The notes: generated by a model not told the origin, from the sequence alone. Counted from the stretch's first letter, positions 33,561 through 45,552 are shown. The stretch: 64,000 nt of DNA from Aquilaria yunnanensis (GCA_039654915.1 CM077593.1:114005413-114069412); one strand, 5' to 3'. A program made the numbers and translations.

Positions 33561-34182
33561 TATTTAGTCCTTCAACTCCTTTGTGTTTCATCAATGTCTT
33601 AAACTAACCAGCTACACAGGTCTCGATTTGAATGAGGTTTTTGCCCCTAAAAGAATATTAGCCTATCATCTCACTTCCCAAGTATTATTTGGAACATTAG
33701 AATTTGCACACAAATTAAGGAAGGAAAAAAAAGTCTCTGTATTATTTTCACTCGTTCTATTTATTTTTTGTAAGTCAATCAAGAAATTTTTTTAATATTT
33801 TAAATTATATAAAAGAGGATTTGCTCAAACAGTAGCTGTTCAAAGATTTGGACGTGTCAAAGTATTAAGTGTTGCAAAGAATGTTGTGGAGTAGGATTTT
33901 TTTTGTTAACAAATAAGTTGGGTATTCGTGAGGAGAGAAAGACAATACATTTTGAGTAGGCTTTGCATGACCGTGACTCACGTGTACGTCTTTCTTCTTT
34001 TACTGGTTTTATATGTTCTTTTTTATATTTATTTTTTTGTCAGTTTTATCTGTTTTTTTTATCAGTTCTTATTTACTCTTTTAGTACGTTTGTTCTTTTA
34101 CAAATACTGTCTGTTCTTTTATAAATTTTTATTTATTCTTTTTTCATATTTGTTCTTATTTTTCCATTCGTACACAAATAAA
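33561..34182. other. LYR-gene upstream region and T-rich tract
   Basis: 33900-34170 is a long pyrimidine-rich stretch with recurrent 'ttcttttatatttgttc' blocks. The frames in it are artefacts of composition. No gene recognised. Confidence 0.45.
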
Positions 34183-34515
34183 GGATCAAAGTGTAGAAGA
34201 AGAACTCAATTATATCTATGATGTGGCATGTCCTTGAACTTTATGAATGTGAGAAAATTATCATTCGTCTGAGATAGAGTGAGTCTTTAGTAATGTAGCT
34301 CTGAGATAAATAATAGAACAGGTAAAGCTAGATGCAAAAGGAAGATGTATTGTTGGTGGTGGAATTCTACTCTAAAAGCAATAAAAGTAGAGAAGTGTGA
34401 CTTTACTTTGACAACATCTAGGAGAGAGCTCGTGTGCTAAACATAGCTGTAAGTGGATTGGTCGTGACTTTGCGAAATGTTGCAAGAATGAGTAATTAAA
34501 GGTTTCTTATGTCAC
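34183..34515. repeat. Right arm of the 0.33-kb inverted repeat
   Basis: It is the reverse complement of 32775-33097, from ggatcaaagtgtag to ggtttcttatgtcac. It contains a few extra bases (for example gtcac inserted in gcaaa-ccaatcc). The 1085-bp spacer holds the LYR 5' UTR exon and promoter. This arm is probably the copied one, because the other sits inside a structured gene. Confidence 0.92.
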
Positions 34516-35497
34516 ATATAAGTCAAGAAAGAAATAGAGAGAAATATGCTATTTTATGAAAAATGCAAAGATGAGAAATAGAGAGATGGATACCAATTGA
34601 TGAGAGATAAGCAAAAAAGGGAAAATAAAACTCTATGTTGTATAATATATGTTAATTTTGTCCCTGCAAAAAATATGCTCCTGTCCCACAACAACAGCCA
34701 AAAAAGAAAAAAGAGAGAAATATGATGTAGTGGAGAAGCATTCCTAGTCAGGTCATGCATGAGACAAATTAAAATGATTAAGCATACAGTTAAGCAATCA
34801 ATTTTGGCCACTAACAGGGATAATCATTTTAGCTTCTAAAGATGATAAACGAAGTGAACATGAAAAGAAAAGGAGATAGGTGAACAAATTTAGCACCAAA
34901 AAGCCCAACTACTAATAACCTGGGAACGGGAAATTGTAAACAGTTATCTAGCATATCAGGTTACTCAGGAACAAAGCTAAAGCATTGCATTTAATGTTAA
35001 CGCACAAACACAAGCACGAACATATTTCTACATACACAGCTGCTAGCTTTTGACACATTACTAGACTCTCCACTGAAATATATGAAAGATCTGGATGGAC
35101 AACAACCACAGATTATTACCCAATAAACGATTGAGCTTCGAATACCTAGGCATAACAGCAATTTGCCACATGAAATGAACCCATAGTATGACTACATACT
35201 GCATAAATTTTCAGGTAATCCGTCATTATTCATTCTATCAACATTCGAAATCAAGTCCACTGCTAACACCAAAAAAAAAAAAAAAAAAGCACTTTGTTAG
35301 CAACAAATGCACAGACAAATATCATATCAAGGCAAGCAAACATTGGTGTCAGCCAATTTCGAAGACACGCAATTGAAGAATTCTTAGAGTCTAATGAAAC
35401 CCTAGACAGCAAAGCAGAGCATCGAATACCTAACGGAAGGAAGAAACGGATTAAAAACATAAAAATTAGCATAATAGTGAAGCAAAGGGGGACTCAC
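34516..35497. other. Probable first-intron remnant of the UPL fragment
   Basis: It follows the donor of the UPL exon on the minus strand, so it should be intron. It contains an A run (35271-35288). No second UPL exon (expected to read near IPLSGFRWEY and NFHHWRPLF) was found on the minus strand down to the LYR gene. Confidence 0.45.
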
Positions 35498-35593
35498 TGC
35501 CTCTGAGTCTATCTTGATTGAGGGACGAATAGCACTTTCACCAGACAAAAGCTGGCGCAGCCTCGAGGGCAAGCTTGATCTTATGGTCGCCAT
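35498..35593 (-). pseudogene. UPL1: First coding exon of a UPL1/UPL2-type HECT ubiquitin ligase (gene fragment)
   Basis: The exon encodes 32 residues starting MATIRSSLPSRLRQLLSGES, continuing AIRPSIKIDSEA, and ends at a consensus donor (GCA|GTGAGT). Plant UPL1/UPL2, giant (~400 kDa) HECT E3 ligases, begin with an almost identical segment encoded by a short first coding exon. A leader acceptor (CAAGCAG) lies 25 bp before the ATG, as in a spliced 5' UTR, and more leader and promoter sequence extends to about 35870. The next exon is missing and a different gene on the same strand follows 2 kb downstream. This is therefore a detached 5' end, not the ligase gene itself. A very long first intron cannot be wholly excluded. 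Confidence 0.68.
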
Positions 35594-36019
35594 CTCAACT
35601 CAACTTCTCTACTTAGACCTGCTTGATATCAGCCCCAAACGACAAAAACATCATAACCATTAGCAGAACCCCAGAACCGATAACAATCAAAGTCCAGAAA
35701 GCCGCCGCAAAATACCCAATTTTCTGATTCCAAGAAAACCCAAGAAACGTAACCAATACCGGATCAGATTACACAGCGAGAACGAAAAGGGGTTGTTTGT
35801 GGGTCGCTGTGTTTGTGTTTGTGGTGCCTGTTTTATAATTTGCGTCCTGTGAGGTTTTCTTTGGGAAAATCATCAAACATGGCACGCACGCATATGATAT
35901 CTGCCTTCCGCTTTTGTATTTTCCACTTTCCATTCGCTATCAAGCAATTACCCTCTCCTTTACTTATGGCGATGAAGAATTTTAAGTCATTCAAATTATT
36001 TTTGGTGTACCAAACTGAA
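35594..36019 (-). promoter_or_regulatory. UPL-fragment 5' UTR and upstream DNA
   Basis: The minus-strand leader exon joins at 35618 (acceptor CAAGCAG). An upstream leader exon probably lies within 35700-35830. No TATA box could be assigned with confidence. The stretch 35870-36019 shows nothing. Confidence 0.4.
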
Positions 36020-37065
36020 ATAACTAAATTGATGGTAGAAACCGAATAAGAACCGAACCAAAATATTTCAGTTCGATTCGGTTCCAACCGAATTAACCGA
36101 AAAAATTAACTAAACATTCCTAAACCAGGAAAAGTCATGGGCACGGAAAATTTTGAACTTGAGCACTGCCCTAACACCTGAAGAATGAGAAAGAGCATTC
36201 AAATGAAGTAATCCTAGGAAAAGAGGAACCTATTAGCAGCTGGAAGAAACTAATTAATTTTCTTGGAATTATTAGCACGAATTAGAACCGACAACTAACT
36301 GGTATACTCAATTTGCATAATTCCATTGTTCTCTCTCTCTCTTTGTTTTTGTTGTTCGTTTATGACTAGAGATTAGAGGAAATTATTGAAATCCAAGGGA
36401 CGGAAATGGAAAGAGAGATGGGAAAGTTCGAACCTTGGGGACTCCAAATAATGGCGTCAAGAAGCTTGAGAGCAGAGGAAGAGAAGCTCAGAAGCAGGAA
36501 GGGTTGAAGGCCGTGAATCGTGACAACTGACAAAGAGAAGGCTGCCACGAGAACGCCGAGAAGGACAACCTGCTGTCTGATTGCCGCCGGACTCCAGGAG
36601 GACGAGCAGAGGGAGAACGCGAGGGACAACCTGCTGTCTGATTGCGGCGACGACCAGTGGGAGCTGGGGCCGACGACGGCGAGTGGGGGCTGGGGCGAAT
36701 CTGATGGGAAACTGAGGTGAGGGAAGGGCAAGGTCAGCAGCGCCAGGGGCAGGGAGTGGGTGACACGACGGTCGCAAACGATAAGGGGGCAAGGGGGTAA
36801 CCGGGGGGGTAGGTAACTAGGTAAGGGGGTAAGGGTTTGGGCTTGGGAAATTGGATTAGGTAGTTGTGGATTAGCCCAACATTAAACAATAAATGAAAAG
36901 GTGGGCTAAAGCCCAAAACTTTAATTCAGTTATTTCGACAATCGAAATAATTGATTCACATAACAAAAATTGAACCGAAACAGAAATTTTCTTTATTTGG
37001 TTTTGACCAAAACTGAGCCAAAATACCAAATAAATCGAGCTGAATTTTTGAAATATTTCAATTTT
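36020..37065. repeat. Interspersed repeat with CCGAACC-rich borders
   Basis: The left border has repeated aaccgaa / gaaccgaacc / ccgaattaaccgaaaa motifs (36030-36110). The right border has attgaaccgaaacag and ttggttttgaccaaaactgagcc (36965-37020). Such borders are common in plant non-autonomous DNA elements, but the terminal repeats and target duplication could not be fixed. The interior (36480-36720) is GC-rich and holds a ~61-bp tandem duplication with ggacaacctgctgtctgatt at 36563 and 36624. Open frames there (for example 36366-36731 minus) match nothing. Confidence 0.3.
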
Positions 37066-37789
37066 TTTATTTTTTTTGTTTTATCTAAATAATGATCACT
37101 CCTATGGGTAGGAACGCCACAAGAAACCATGGTAGAGCTAAATGGCACCAGCCCGTTGTAAAGCAAACCACTTATTCTGTAATTGCTTGATTAGAAAATT
37201 TTTGAAATGCATATTATTATGTTAAAATGTATATTATTTTTTTGGAGTAGTTTAAATTTTTTTTATTTGATATTGGAAGTTGCGAAATCTTTCTTTGCTA
37301 GGGACGATCACCGGTGATCGTGAAACGTGAAACTGAAGGCGTGATCGTTATCAACAACTCTCTAGCCTCCACAAATATTGTAAAGATTTAGCACATTAGT
37401 TGGATTCACCTGTTGTTCCCTATAACATAATATGACCTTGACTAGGCAATTTCACAAACACCTTGCAAGCAACTAGTTTTCCCACCATAACTAGCCTGTA
37501 TGTAAATTCTATCCACTGCTCACTAAAAAGTTGTCGTTAAGCAAGGCAATCTGGTATCTGGAATAATTCTACGGTGAGGCCAACAAAGTCAGCCTCACCA
37601 TGTGGCTAACACCCACCGTAGCTGATTTGGCTTTATACCCAGCTAGTTCAAATATATTTTTTTAATACTGATTGTAAAACATGAGATATTAATCTGTTAA
37701 TTAAAATAAATATGATCGTTACTACTGAACAAATTAATTTTACTATTCCTTACTATTAATTTTTAAAGGCCAGTAATCTTGTGAAAATA
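37066..37789. other. Intergenic DNA with a nested palindrome
   Basis: No gene. At 37569-37621 an outer pair ctacggtg / caccgtag encloses, and partly shares bases with, an inner pair ggtgaggc / gcctcacc (37573-37580, 37592-37599). The same stretch can therefore form two alternative hairpins. The rest is AT-rich. Confidence 0.6.
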
Positions 37790-38977
37790 TGAATAAAATC
37801 TAATAAATTTATGTATTTACTACTCCTCATAAAGTAAAATTATAATAATTTGAATCCAATTTAAAGCTTGGTGTATTTACTACTCATTATTGTAATTTTT
37901 AAGGACATGGGTAATCTCTTGAGAAATTGAGAGAAACTTAAAAGGCTGCATATTGGCTAGCTACTAGTTACTATTATTTTTTTAAGAGCTAATAATTTTA
38001 TAAGAACGAGAGTAAAACTTAAATAGTTTTTATATTTACTGCTCTTTATTATTGTTTTATGGGAGTGGGTAATTTTATAAGATGTCAATAAAACTTAAAA
38101 TTTTGTATATTTGCTACTTATTATGTTATTTTTATAAAAATTCTTAATTTCATAACATTGCGAGGAAAACTTAAGAGATTTGTGTATTTAATACTTCTTA
38201 TATTATAGTTATGAAAGTTCATAAGTTCGTAAAAATTAAGGTAAAACTTATTAGGTTTACGTGTTATTTTTATTGTTTTTATTGTTATGAAAGTTAGTAA
38301 TTTAGAAAGACTAAGAGTAAAAGTTAAAAAGGTGATGTATTTACTACTATTTATTATTATTTTTTGAAAGTAAGAGTAAGAGTAAAAATTAAAATTTTGA
38401 ATTTATAAAAATTAAAAATATTTGTATTTACTGCTCATTATTATTATTTGTATGAGTGTAAGTAATTTTGTAAGATTTTAAGTAAACAATAAAAAGCTTT
38501 TGTATTTACTGCTTCTTAATGTAATTTATGAAAATTTAAAATTCTATGAGAACGAGAGTAAAACTTAAGAGATTTTTGTAGTTATTGTTCATTATATTAT
38601 TTTTATAAAAGTCTAAAATTTGATAAGAATGAAAATAAAAGTTAACAGTTTGTGGATTTACTAATCTCTATTATTATTTGTTGAAAAGTTAGTACTTCAT
38701 AAGTGTTAGAGTAAAAGCTTGAAAAAGTGTTGTAATTACTACTCTTTGTTATTGCTTTTTTTAAACTTAGTAAGTTTGTAACACAAAGAGTAAAAGTTAA
38801 AAGGTTTGAGTATTACTACTTAATTATTATTATAATTTGTATGGGAGTGGGTAATTTTGTAAGATTTTAGTAAAAGTTAAGAAGTTTATGTATTTACTGC
38901 TTGTTATGATTTTTTTGTGAAAGTTTGTAATTTTATAAAAATGATAGTAAAAGTTAAAGGTTTGTGTGTTTAGTAGT
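37790..38977. repeat. Degenerate ~77-bp tandem repeat array (left part)
   Basis: Units follow the pattern tgtatttactactc-ttattatt, then tatgaaagttagtaatttt, ataagaacgagagtaaaact and taaaaggttt. Starts are near 38032, 38106, 38182, 38336, 38427, 38503, 38580, 38655, 38733, 38811 and 38888. The array is interrupted at 38978 by the retrotransposon and resumes at 58707-58915. It is heavily mutated and AT-rich. Confidence 0.75.
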
Positions 38978-41774
38978 TGTTGACACCCAATTTCGTCCGA
39001 CCCTTTTTAAAAAAATAAAAAAAAATTTAATTAAAAATTAAAAAAATAATAATTAAAAAAAATATTAAATTAATTATTATATAAATAGAAAATTAAATTA
39101 AATAGTTTTGGAGGAGAGGCATTTTGTTAAGTTAATATCTATGTGTGTATATCCAAAAAAATTAAAATTAAAAATTAAAAAGAATTAATTATTATTATTA
39201 TTAATTAATTATTATTATTACTGAAAAAAATTTTAATTAAGTTAATTAGTTTAAAATACATTTTTTTTATAAGGGTTTAGTTAAAAATGATATATGTGTG
39301 TATATATGCATGTATGAAATACAAAAGAAAACTCCATAAAAAATGACAAAATTGAAAAGTTTAGAGTAAAAATGACAAAATTAAGAAGTTTTGGGAAAAT
39401 TTGACAAAATTTGAAAGTTCCAGGAGCATTTGGTAATTTTTCGCATCAATTTTGGGCCAAACAGACGGTTCTTGCTCAAATTAACAGAAAAAGACAAAAT
39501 TGTCTCAATCAGAAGTTTCAGGAACATCCCTAAAGTCAAAGAGATGTAAATGACTGAAACTGTCATTTTACCAAATTAAGAGATAAGTCTGTTTTTAATT
39601 AAATTTCAATTTTTTTTTAATCATAGAAATTAAGGCCTCCTTCCCCTATAAATAGGGGTGGAAATATGTGAATAAACCAAGAAAAAAATGAAGATTAGTG
39701 CCGTTTTAAAAAAAAGAGAAAACTGTAGAAAAATCCCTAGTCTCTGCCTCTTCACTCAAAAAAAAAAAAAACTGAACTTTCATTCCTAAACTCTTTTCGC
39801 CGTTAGCCTCTCTCGCCATTTTCGCACGTTTTCGCGCCTGTCACCCTACGTACCTCCCTCCTCCGCTCCAGCAGCCGTCTCGCCGCTTCCGCCGCACGCC
39901 GACGCCGTCTCCCCCTCTCCTCGCCTTCCACCGAAATTCTCTCTCTCTCACCGTTGTTCTCCTCTCTCTTTCTTCCCCCTCCCCTTGCTACCGACGCCAT
40001 CTCCCCCTCCTCGCCGCTGTCGTCATCTCTCCCAGACGCTCCAGCCGCCGTTTCGCCACCTCCATCGCTCGCCGGCGCCACTCTTCCTTCTCTCCTCCGC
40101 TCTCTTCTCTTCCCTTCTTTTTTTTCCATTCTTCTCCTCCGTCCACCCCTAGCTCGCTGCCCACGCCATCGCCGCTTCCAAACTTCCCCTTGCTCGTCGT
40201 CGTCGTCACCTCTCCTGCACGCCTTCGCCGCCGCTTCTATCTCCCGTCGTCCAGGAAGTTTAAAATTTTACTCTTTAGGTAAAATTCTGTTTTAATCATT
40301 CATCTTTTTATATTCTTTCATTCAAGTCACTAACCTTTTTATTTTGCAAAATTAACACTAACTTTTGTGTGATTTATTTATTTGTTCTTATTTTTTTAAT
40401 TTTTTTTTTCATGGAAGGTTATACCTCCTAATTTTTAGTGGATGACCAAAAAGTCCCACTTTTCTTTATTTATTTAATTTCTGTAATTATTTAATTTATG
40501 CACTTTTATTTTTATGGAAGGTTATACCTCCTACTTTTTATTTTTTTTAGTGGATGGCCAAAAAGCCCCATTTTTCCTTATTTATTTAATTTCTGTAATT
40601 ATTTAATTATGCACTTTTATTTTTTTATGGAAGGTTATATCTCCTACCTTTTTATTTTTTAAGTGGATGGTAAAAAGCTCCACTTTTTCTTCATTTATTT
40701 AATTTCCTGTAATTTACTTTATGCAATTATGTGGATGATTAAACTTATTTCACTTATTTCACTTTTAGCCATAAAAGATAATAAATAAATAAATAAAATA
40801 AGAAATAAGATTTTTTTTATGTGAATAATTAACCTTATCTTACTTATTTTTAGTGCTAATCAAGAATCCATTTTTTACAACAAAGCCCCCATCCTTTATT
40901 ATTTCGGAACACATATATTTAAAAAAAAACAATAAAAAAAGTTAACCTTTTATTCCTTTTATTAAAAATAAAAATTAAAAAAAATCATAACCAGACAATA
41001 AAAAAAATCAATTTTTAAGTATATATTTTAAAAAAAAATGTTTCATCAAACAAAAAAGAAAAGAATAAGAAAGAAAAGAGTAAAAAGAAAAAGAAGAAAA
41101 AAAAAGAAAATAAAAAAATAAGAAAATAAAAATAAAAGAACAAAAAAAAACAAAATAATTTTTTTTTTAAAAAAAAATTAAAATTAGTTAACATTAAGGT
41201 TGTTAAAAATCCAAAAGTTCACAAAAATTTATGACAAATTAAGAATTAAATTTTTTTTAAGTTAAAATCCATGTTCGAGTAATCCTATAGGATTCATGGC
41301 TTGGAGAAAACATAAATTTTTAAATGAATAAAATTAAGTATCAGAATAAAATTCATATTTTGATAATTCGGCAGAATTTATGATATGGATTATTAATTAA
41401 TAATTAACTAAAATTTCGTTAAATTCCGTGTCTGGGTGATTTGACAGAATCCATGGTTCAGAAATATCAAGTTTGTTATAAAATTGTGCAAATTAATTAT
41501 CAAGATTTTTTTAAATCCACATTAATTCATTAATCCACATCTGGACGATTTCAGTTAAAATTTCTAGTTTTGAAAATTAACTGAATTTATTGAAAAGCAA
41601 AGCAAAACAAAATTGAAATCAACTAAGGTATCAATTTTTGGGCGCTATAACAAAGTTGTTTTAGCATAACCGTACTTCCGAACCTTTGAACTCTCGTAGA
41701 CCATTTTTAGATATCCAATCGACCTGAGCGAAAACCGATTGGTCGCATCTCCCAAAATCACGCACGTTGTCACA
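38978..41774 (+). repeat. 5' LTR of the Tat-type element
   Basis: It runs from TGTTGACACCCAATTTCGTC to CACGTTGTCACA. A promoter TATA box CTATAAATAGGGG lies at about 39648. Beyond it a GC-rich stretch (39790-40260) gives misleading open frames on both strands, and then comes very AT-rich DNA with internal duplications (for example 'ggaaggttatacctcctactttttatttttt' units at 40410, 40515 and 40628). An A-rich tract lies at 41040-41170. Confidence 0.95.
39648..39660 (+). promoter_or_regulatory. LTR promoter TATA box
   Basis: CTATAAATAGGGG in the 5' LTR; the equivalent in the 3' LTR is atataaatagggg (about 56616). Transcription would start about 30 bp downstream, before the GC-rich leader. Confidence 0.65.
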
Positions 41775-41777
41775 GCC

Positions 41778-41795
41778 TAGCGACTCCACTAGGGA
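41778..41795 (+). promoter_or_regulatory. Primer-binding site, tRNA-Arg type
   Basis: TAGCGACTCCACTAGGGA, three bases after the 5' LTR. It matches TGGCGACTCCACTGGGGA, the Tat/Ogre-type primer site complementary to the tRNA-Arg 3' end, except for two G-to-A changes. Confidence 0.75.
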
Positions 41796-42600
41796 CATAA
41801 GTCAGTGAGTCAGGCCTAAGAGTTGATTTCTTTTGTGCTGCTTTGCTTATTTTTATGTGGATTTATATGCTATATTTACTTATTATAAACATGCATAATG
41901 CATTCACGACATAAAAGCTCTATACCCAAGTTTCCTCAATTCGAACCCGTTCTTTCAAAGTGGAATTGGTGTTGTTGTCCTTGTGAGGCCATGGTCTCCA
42001 AGTCTTCACCGGTTTCAAGTAGAAAAGTAGTGTATTGCCTCCTGAGACGGATAGTCTCTGCATGGGCCCACAAAAATCTACGACTCGAATTAATCATTTC
42101 CTTACATAAACCCTAGAGGGTAAGGAATTGGGCCATCACTACAATTTAGTGATGGGATTCGGGAACTACCCTCGGCCTTTTGATAAACCACCTTATGCAT
42201 ATAGAATTCCCCACTTAAACATAGAACTGATCGTAGAATTCCTATCATTTACCAACGCTATAAGCATGTCGTTGTTATGCTATGTTGTTACTCTATACTT
42301 TTGTCTTCTTCGTGTCTTATATTTATGGCTTTAACTCATTTTTCCATAATAGTTCATGAGTTGTTAATTGCTATTTAACTTGTTAATAACCTTATTTTTC
42401 TTTTGTTATACTTTTGTTCTGTGCAATTATTCTTCATGCATCAAAAACACGCATCAAACTATGCTAACTTTTTGGTCTTTCTAATAATAACTAGAAGTCT
42501 TAAAGTTCCACGATAGTAGATAATCAAACTCACTCATTGCATGCATACATTACATCAATCACATACATGTAAAGTCTAATAAAATAAATCTTACTTTAAA
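41796..42600 (+). other. Untranslated leader of the Tat-type element
   Basis: Lies between the primer site and gag. Short frames (41898-42116, 42128-42334) match nothing known. Ogre elements have an ORF before gag, and no convincing counterpart is seen here. Confidence 0.6.
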
Positions 42601-42603
42601 AAA

Positions 42604-44097
42604 GGTAAAATTGGACCTCAACACCGATATTCAACTCGGCTCCAAACAAGACAAGTGGCAGAGCAAACTGAAGGTCGTCTCATAGATATGGAGTCCAAGA
42701 TAGAAAGTATGGTCAAACAAATGAGACAATTGATGGAGCTAATCAAGGGGAAAGCAACTCAAGTTCCCATCAAAGAAGCACAAGATCCCACTTATCCTCT
42801 GAGATTCACCCCACAACGAGTCTCAGTTCAAAAAAATCTGTTTCAGGAATCAGGTCCGTCCGCTAGCATTCACCTGAAACAAGACACTGTATATGAAGAG
42901 AAGAAAACACTACCAAAGGAAGAAGGAGAATCTCAAAAGTTCGAAACAATAGAGAAGAGACTTCAGGCCATTGAATGAGGCACTATATTCGGATCTCTCT
43001 CAGTGGATGACCTCTACTTAGTGCCAGATGTCGTAATCCCCTCAGACTTTAAGGTGCCAGACTTTGTGAAATATGACGGAACAAGTGATCCCATCACTCA
43101 CATCACGTTGTTTCTAAGAAAACTACAACCACTCACAAAAGACGAAAATGTGTGGATTGCACTTTTTCAAGAAAGCCTTACAAAATCAGCATTACAGTGG
43201 TATCTAAGTCAAGGTCCAAGAAACATTAAAACATGGAATGACCTTGCTCAGGCCTTCATCAACAATTACAAACATGTTATGGACTTGGCCCCAGATCGCC
43301 AAACTCTCCAGAGTATGGAAAAGAAAAGGCAAGAAACCTTCAAGGAATACGCTTAAAGGTGGAGGGACTTAGCTGCACAAGTTTAGCCACCCATGACGGA
43401 AAGAGAAATGGTTACTTTATTTGTTCAAACACTAAAGTATCCATATTACGACAAACTCATTGGCAATTCGGCAACCAATTTCTCAGACATTGTCATGTCT
43501 GGAGAATGAATTAAGCATGAGATTAGAACCGGAAAAATCATTGAGTCCTTTAATGATGCCATGAAAAGAGGAGAACCATCCAGAAGAAAGGATGATGAAG
43601 TACAACAAATAGGACGCGGAAGAGGGATTCCCCTCGTGGGTACTGTGGCTACCGGGCCTCGCCTATCCTATTCTGCCAATAGGCCCAATGATTATCCTCC
43701 CAATAGGCCTAACAATTATCCTCTCAACAGGCCTAATCAATTACGGCCACCTGTTCTGACCCCTACAGTACCCACACAAAGACCAAGAGAAGTCTTTGCG
43801 CCAATTCCTATGACTTACACTGAGTTGTATCCAAAACTCATTGAAAGTCAACTTATCCGTTCAATTCCTACAAAGCCATTCGAACCCCCGTATCCAAGGT
43901 GGTATGACCCCAACATAACTTGCCCATATCATGAGGGCGTTGCAGGCCATGGCTTGAAAAATTGCATAACATTGAAACGTATAGTCCAACAATTAATTGA
44001 TTCAAAGTGGTTGGACTTTTTCGATGAACCAAACGTCACTCACAATCCTTTGCCGCCTCATCAAGCTAAATCAGTCAATATGATAGAAGAACACTAG
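42604..44097 (+). pseudogene. gag: gag of the Tat-type element
   Basis: A single reading frame opens with YSTRLQTRQVAEQTEGRLID and a coiled-coil-like stretch. It goes on to the Retrotrans_gag core: FKVPDFVKYDGTSDPITHI, LTKSALQWYLSQGP, TWNDLAQAFINNYKHVMDLA. It ends with the Tat zinc-knuckle-like segment CPYHEGVAGHGLKNCITLK. The start codon is not clear; ATG is absent and a GTG lies at 42655. In-frame stops at about 42976, 43354 and 43384 and at 43506-43511 (E* before IKHEI) interrupt it. The same frame continues, apart from a TAG at 44095, through the linker into protease. Confidence 0.88.
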
Positions 44098-44937
44098 CTG
44101 ATAAAGAAGTCAGTCAACGATATCATAACCCTTCTTAAGCATGTATATTCATGCCTTCTGAAAGAAGGGATCATTATTCGGAAGTCTTCTTTTAAACATG
44201 AAGAAGTCGAAGATGAGGGATGGTACGATTTTTATGACAGTAAGAGTCATTCTATCCAGGAATGCTTAGAATTCCGTGAGAATCTATAAAGACTCATAGA
44301 CTCATCCCAACTCATCATTTTTATGTCAGATAAAGATGATGATGTGAATGTGATCATTAAAGAACAAGAAGTCAATGCTATGCCAAGACCACTAGTCATA
44401 CCAATTTCAAAACCTACTCTTAAGCCTTTAAGAATTCAAGTCCCGAGGCCATTCCCCTACAAATCAGACAAAACTGTTCCATGGAGCTATGATTACACTT
44501 CCACCATCACATCAACTCCATTAGAAGTTGGGAGCATGACTAAAAGTTGTCGGTGTTATTCTTCGGAGCAAATGAACAAGCTCCAACAAGATAAGAACGG
44601 TACAGACCCAACAAGTGGACCTCTTGATACAAATACATCCAAAGAGCAAGAGATGCCTCGAGCGGTAACAGATGAATAAGCTACTGAGTTTCTCAAACTC
44701 ATAAAGTAAAGCGAGTATAGCATAGTGGAGCAATTAAACCGCCTGCCAGCAAAGATTTCCATACTTTCATTACTCTTAAACTCTGATGCTCATCGAGAAG
44801 CCCTCCTCAAAGTCTTAAATAAGGCATATGTTGAGCAAGATATTTTTGTGAATAATTTTGACCACCTCGTCAACAACATCACGGCATAGAATCTCATCAC
44901 ATTCACTGACGATGAGATACCAGCAGAAGGAAAGGGT
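44098..44937 (+). pseudogene. Tat polyprotein linker between gag and protease
   Basis: Same frame as gag. It includes the Tat-typical DEGWYDFYDSKSHSIQECLE block and VPWSYDYTSTITSTPLEVG, then a low-complexity acidic/polar stretch. Stops lie at about 44287, 44677, 44707 and 44887. No catalytic motif. Confidence 0.7.
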
Positions 44938-45552
44938 CACTCTAAGGCTCTACATATTTCGGTTAAGTACAAAGATCGAATTATAGCTAGAGTTCTTATT
45001 GATAATGGATCAGCTCTAAATGTAATGCCACTTGAAACCTTACACAAGCTTGGTATAGACCCATCATACCTCAACAATAGTCATATCATCGTTCGAGCGT
45101 TTGATGGGATGAAGAGAGATGTTGTTGGAGAAATAGAGCTGCTAATAGGGATTGGCCCTCGTGTCTTCCACATCACATTCCAAGTTATGGATATTAATCC
45201 TTCTTATACTTGTCTGTTGGGAAGACCATGGATCCATATGGCAGGAGCAATCCTCTCTTCATTACATCAAAAACTAAAATTCATCATTGAAGGAAAACTA
45301 ATAACAGTCTTTGCTGAAGAAGACATTCTGCTATCTCGACCTGCGGATGCTCAGTATGTCGAGGTCAATGAAGATATACCTGATTGCTCCTTCAGGTCTT
45401 TTGAAATCGTTAATGCTACCTATGTCGGCGAATATGGAGAAGAACCCGTGCCTAGCGTCTCTAAAACAAGTCGCATGATCGCCAAACTCATGATGAAAGG
45501 AGGATACTCACCAGGGTTAGGTCCCAAAGCCATTGAAAATCTCCACAAATGA
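44938..45552 (+). pseudogene. Aspartic protease of the Tat-type element
   Basis: The protease processes the Gag-Pol polyprotein. The catalytic region reads RVLIDNGSALNVMPLETL, where DNGS (family DxGS/DSGS/DTGA type) carries the active-site Asp. The flap-side partner motif is TCLLGRPWIHMAGA. The downstream segment SKTSRMIAKLMMKGGYSPGL is a G-patch-like tail typical of Tat proteins. At about 45545 the frame shifts by one: the text continues in the next frame (KYGLGFTLTRQDKMKAI) toward reverse transcriptase. Confidence 0.85.

Noticed and set aside
33928..34221. Phe/Leu/Tyr-rich 97-residue frame resembling a membrane protein
   Set aside because: It is a translation of a T-rich tract and overlaps the inverted-repeat arm.
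39803..40295. Long overlapping open frames on both strands in the 5' LTR (Arg/Glu-rich and Ser/Pro-rich), repeated at 56721-57241
   Set aside because: They come from a GC- and pyrimidine-rich leader in the LTR, open in several frames at once, with indels between the two LTRs that shift frames.
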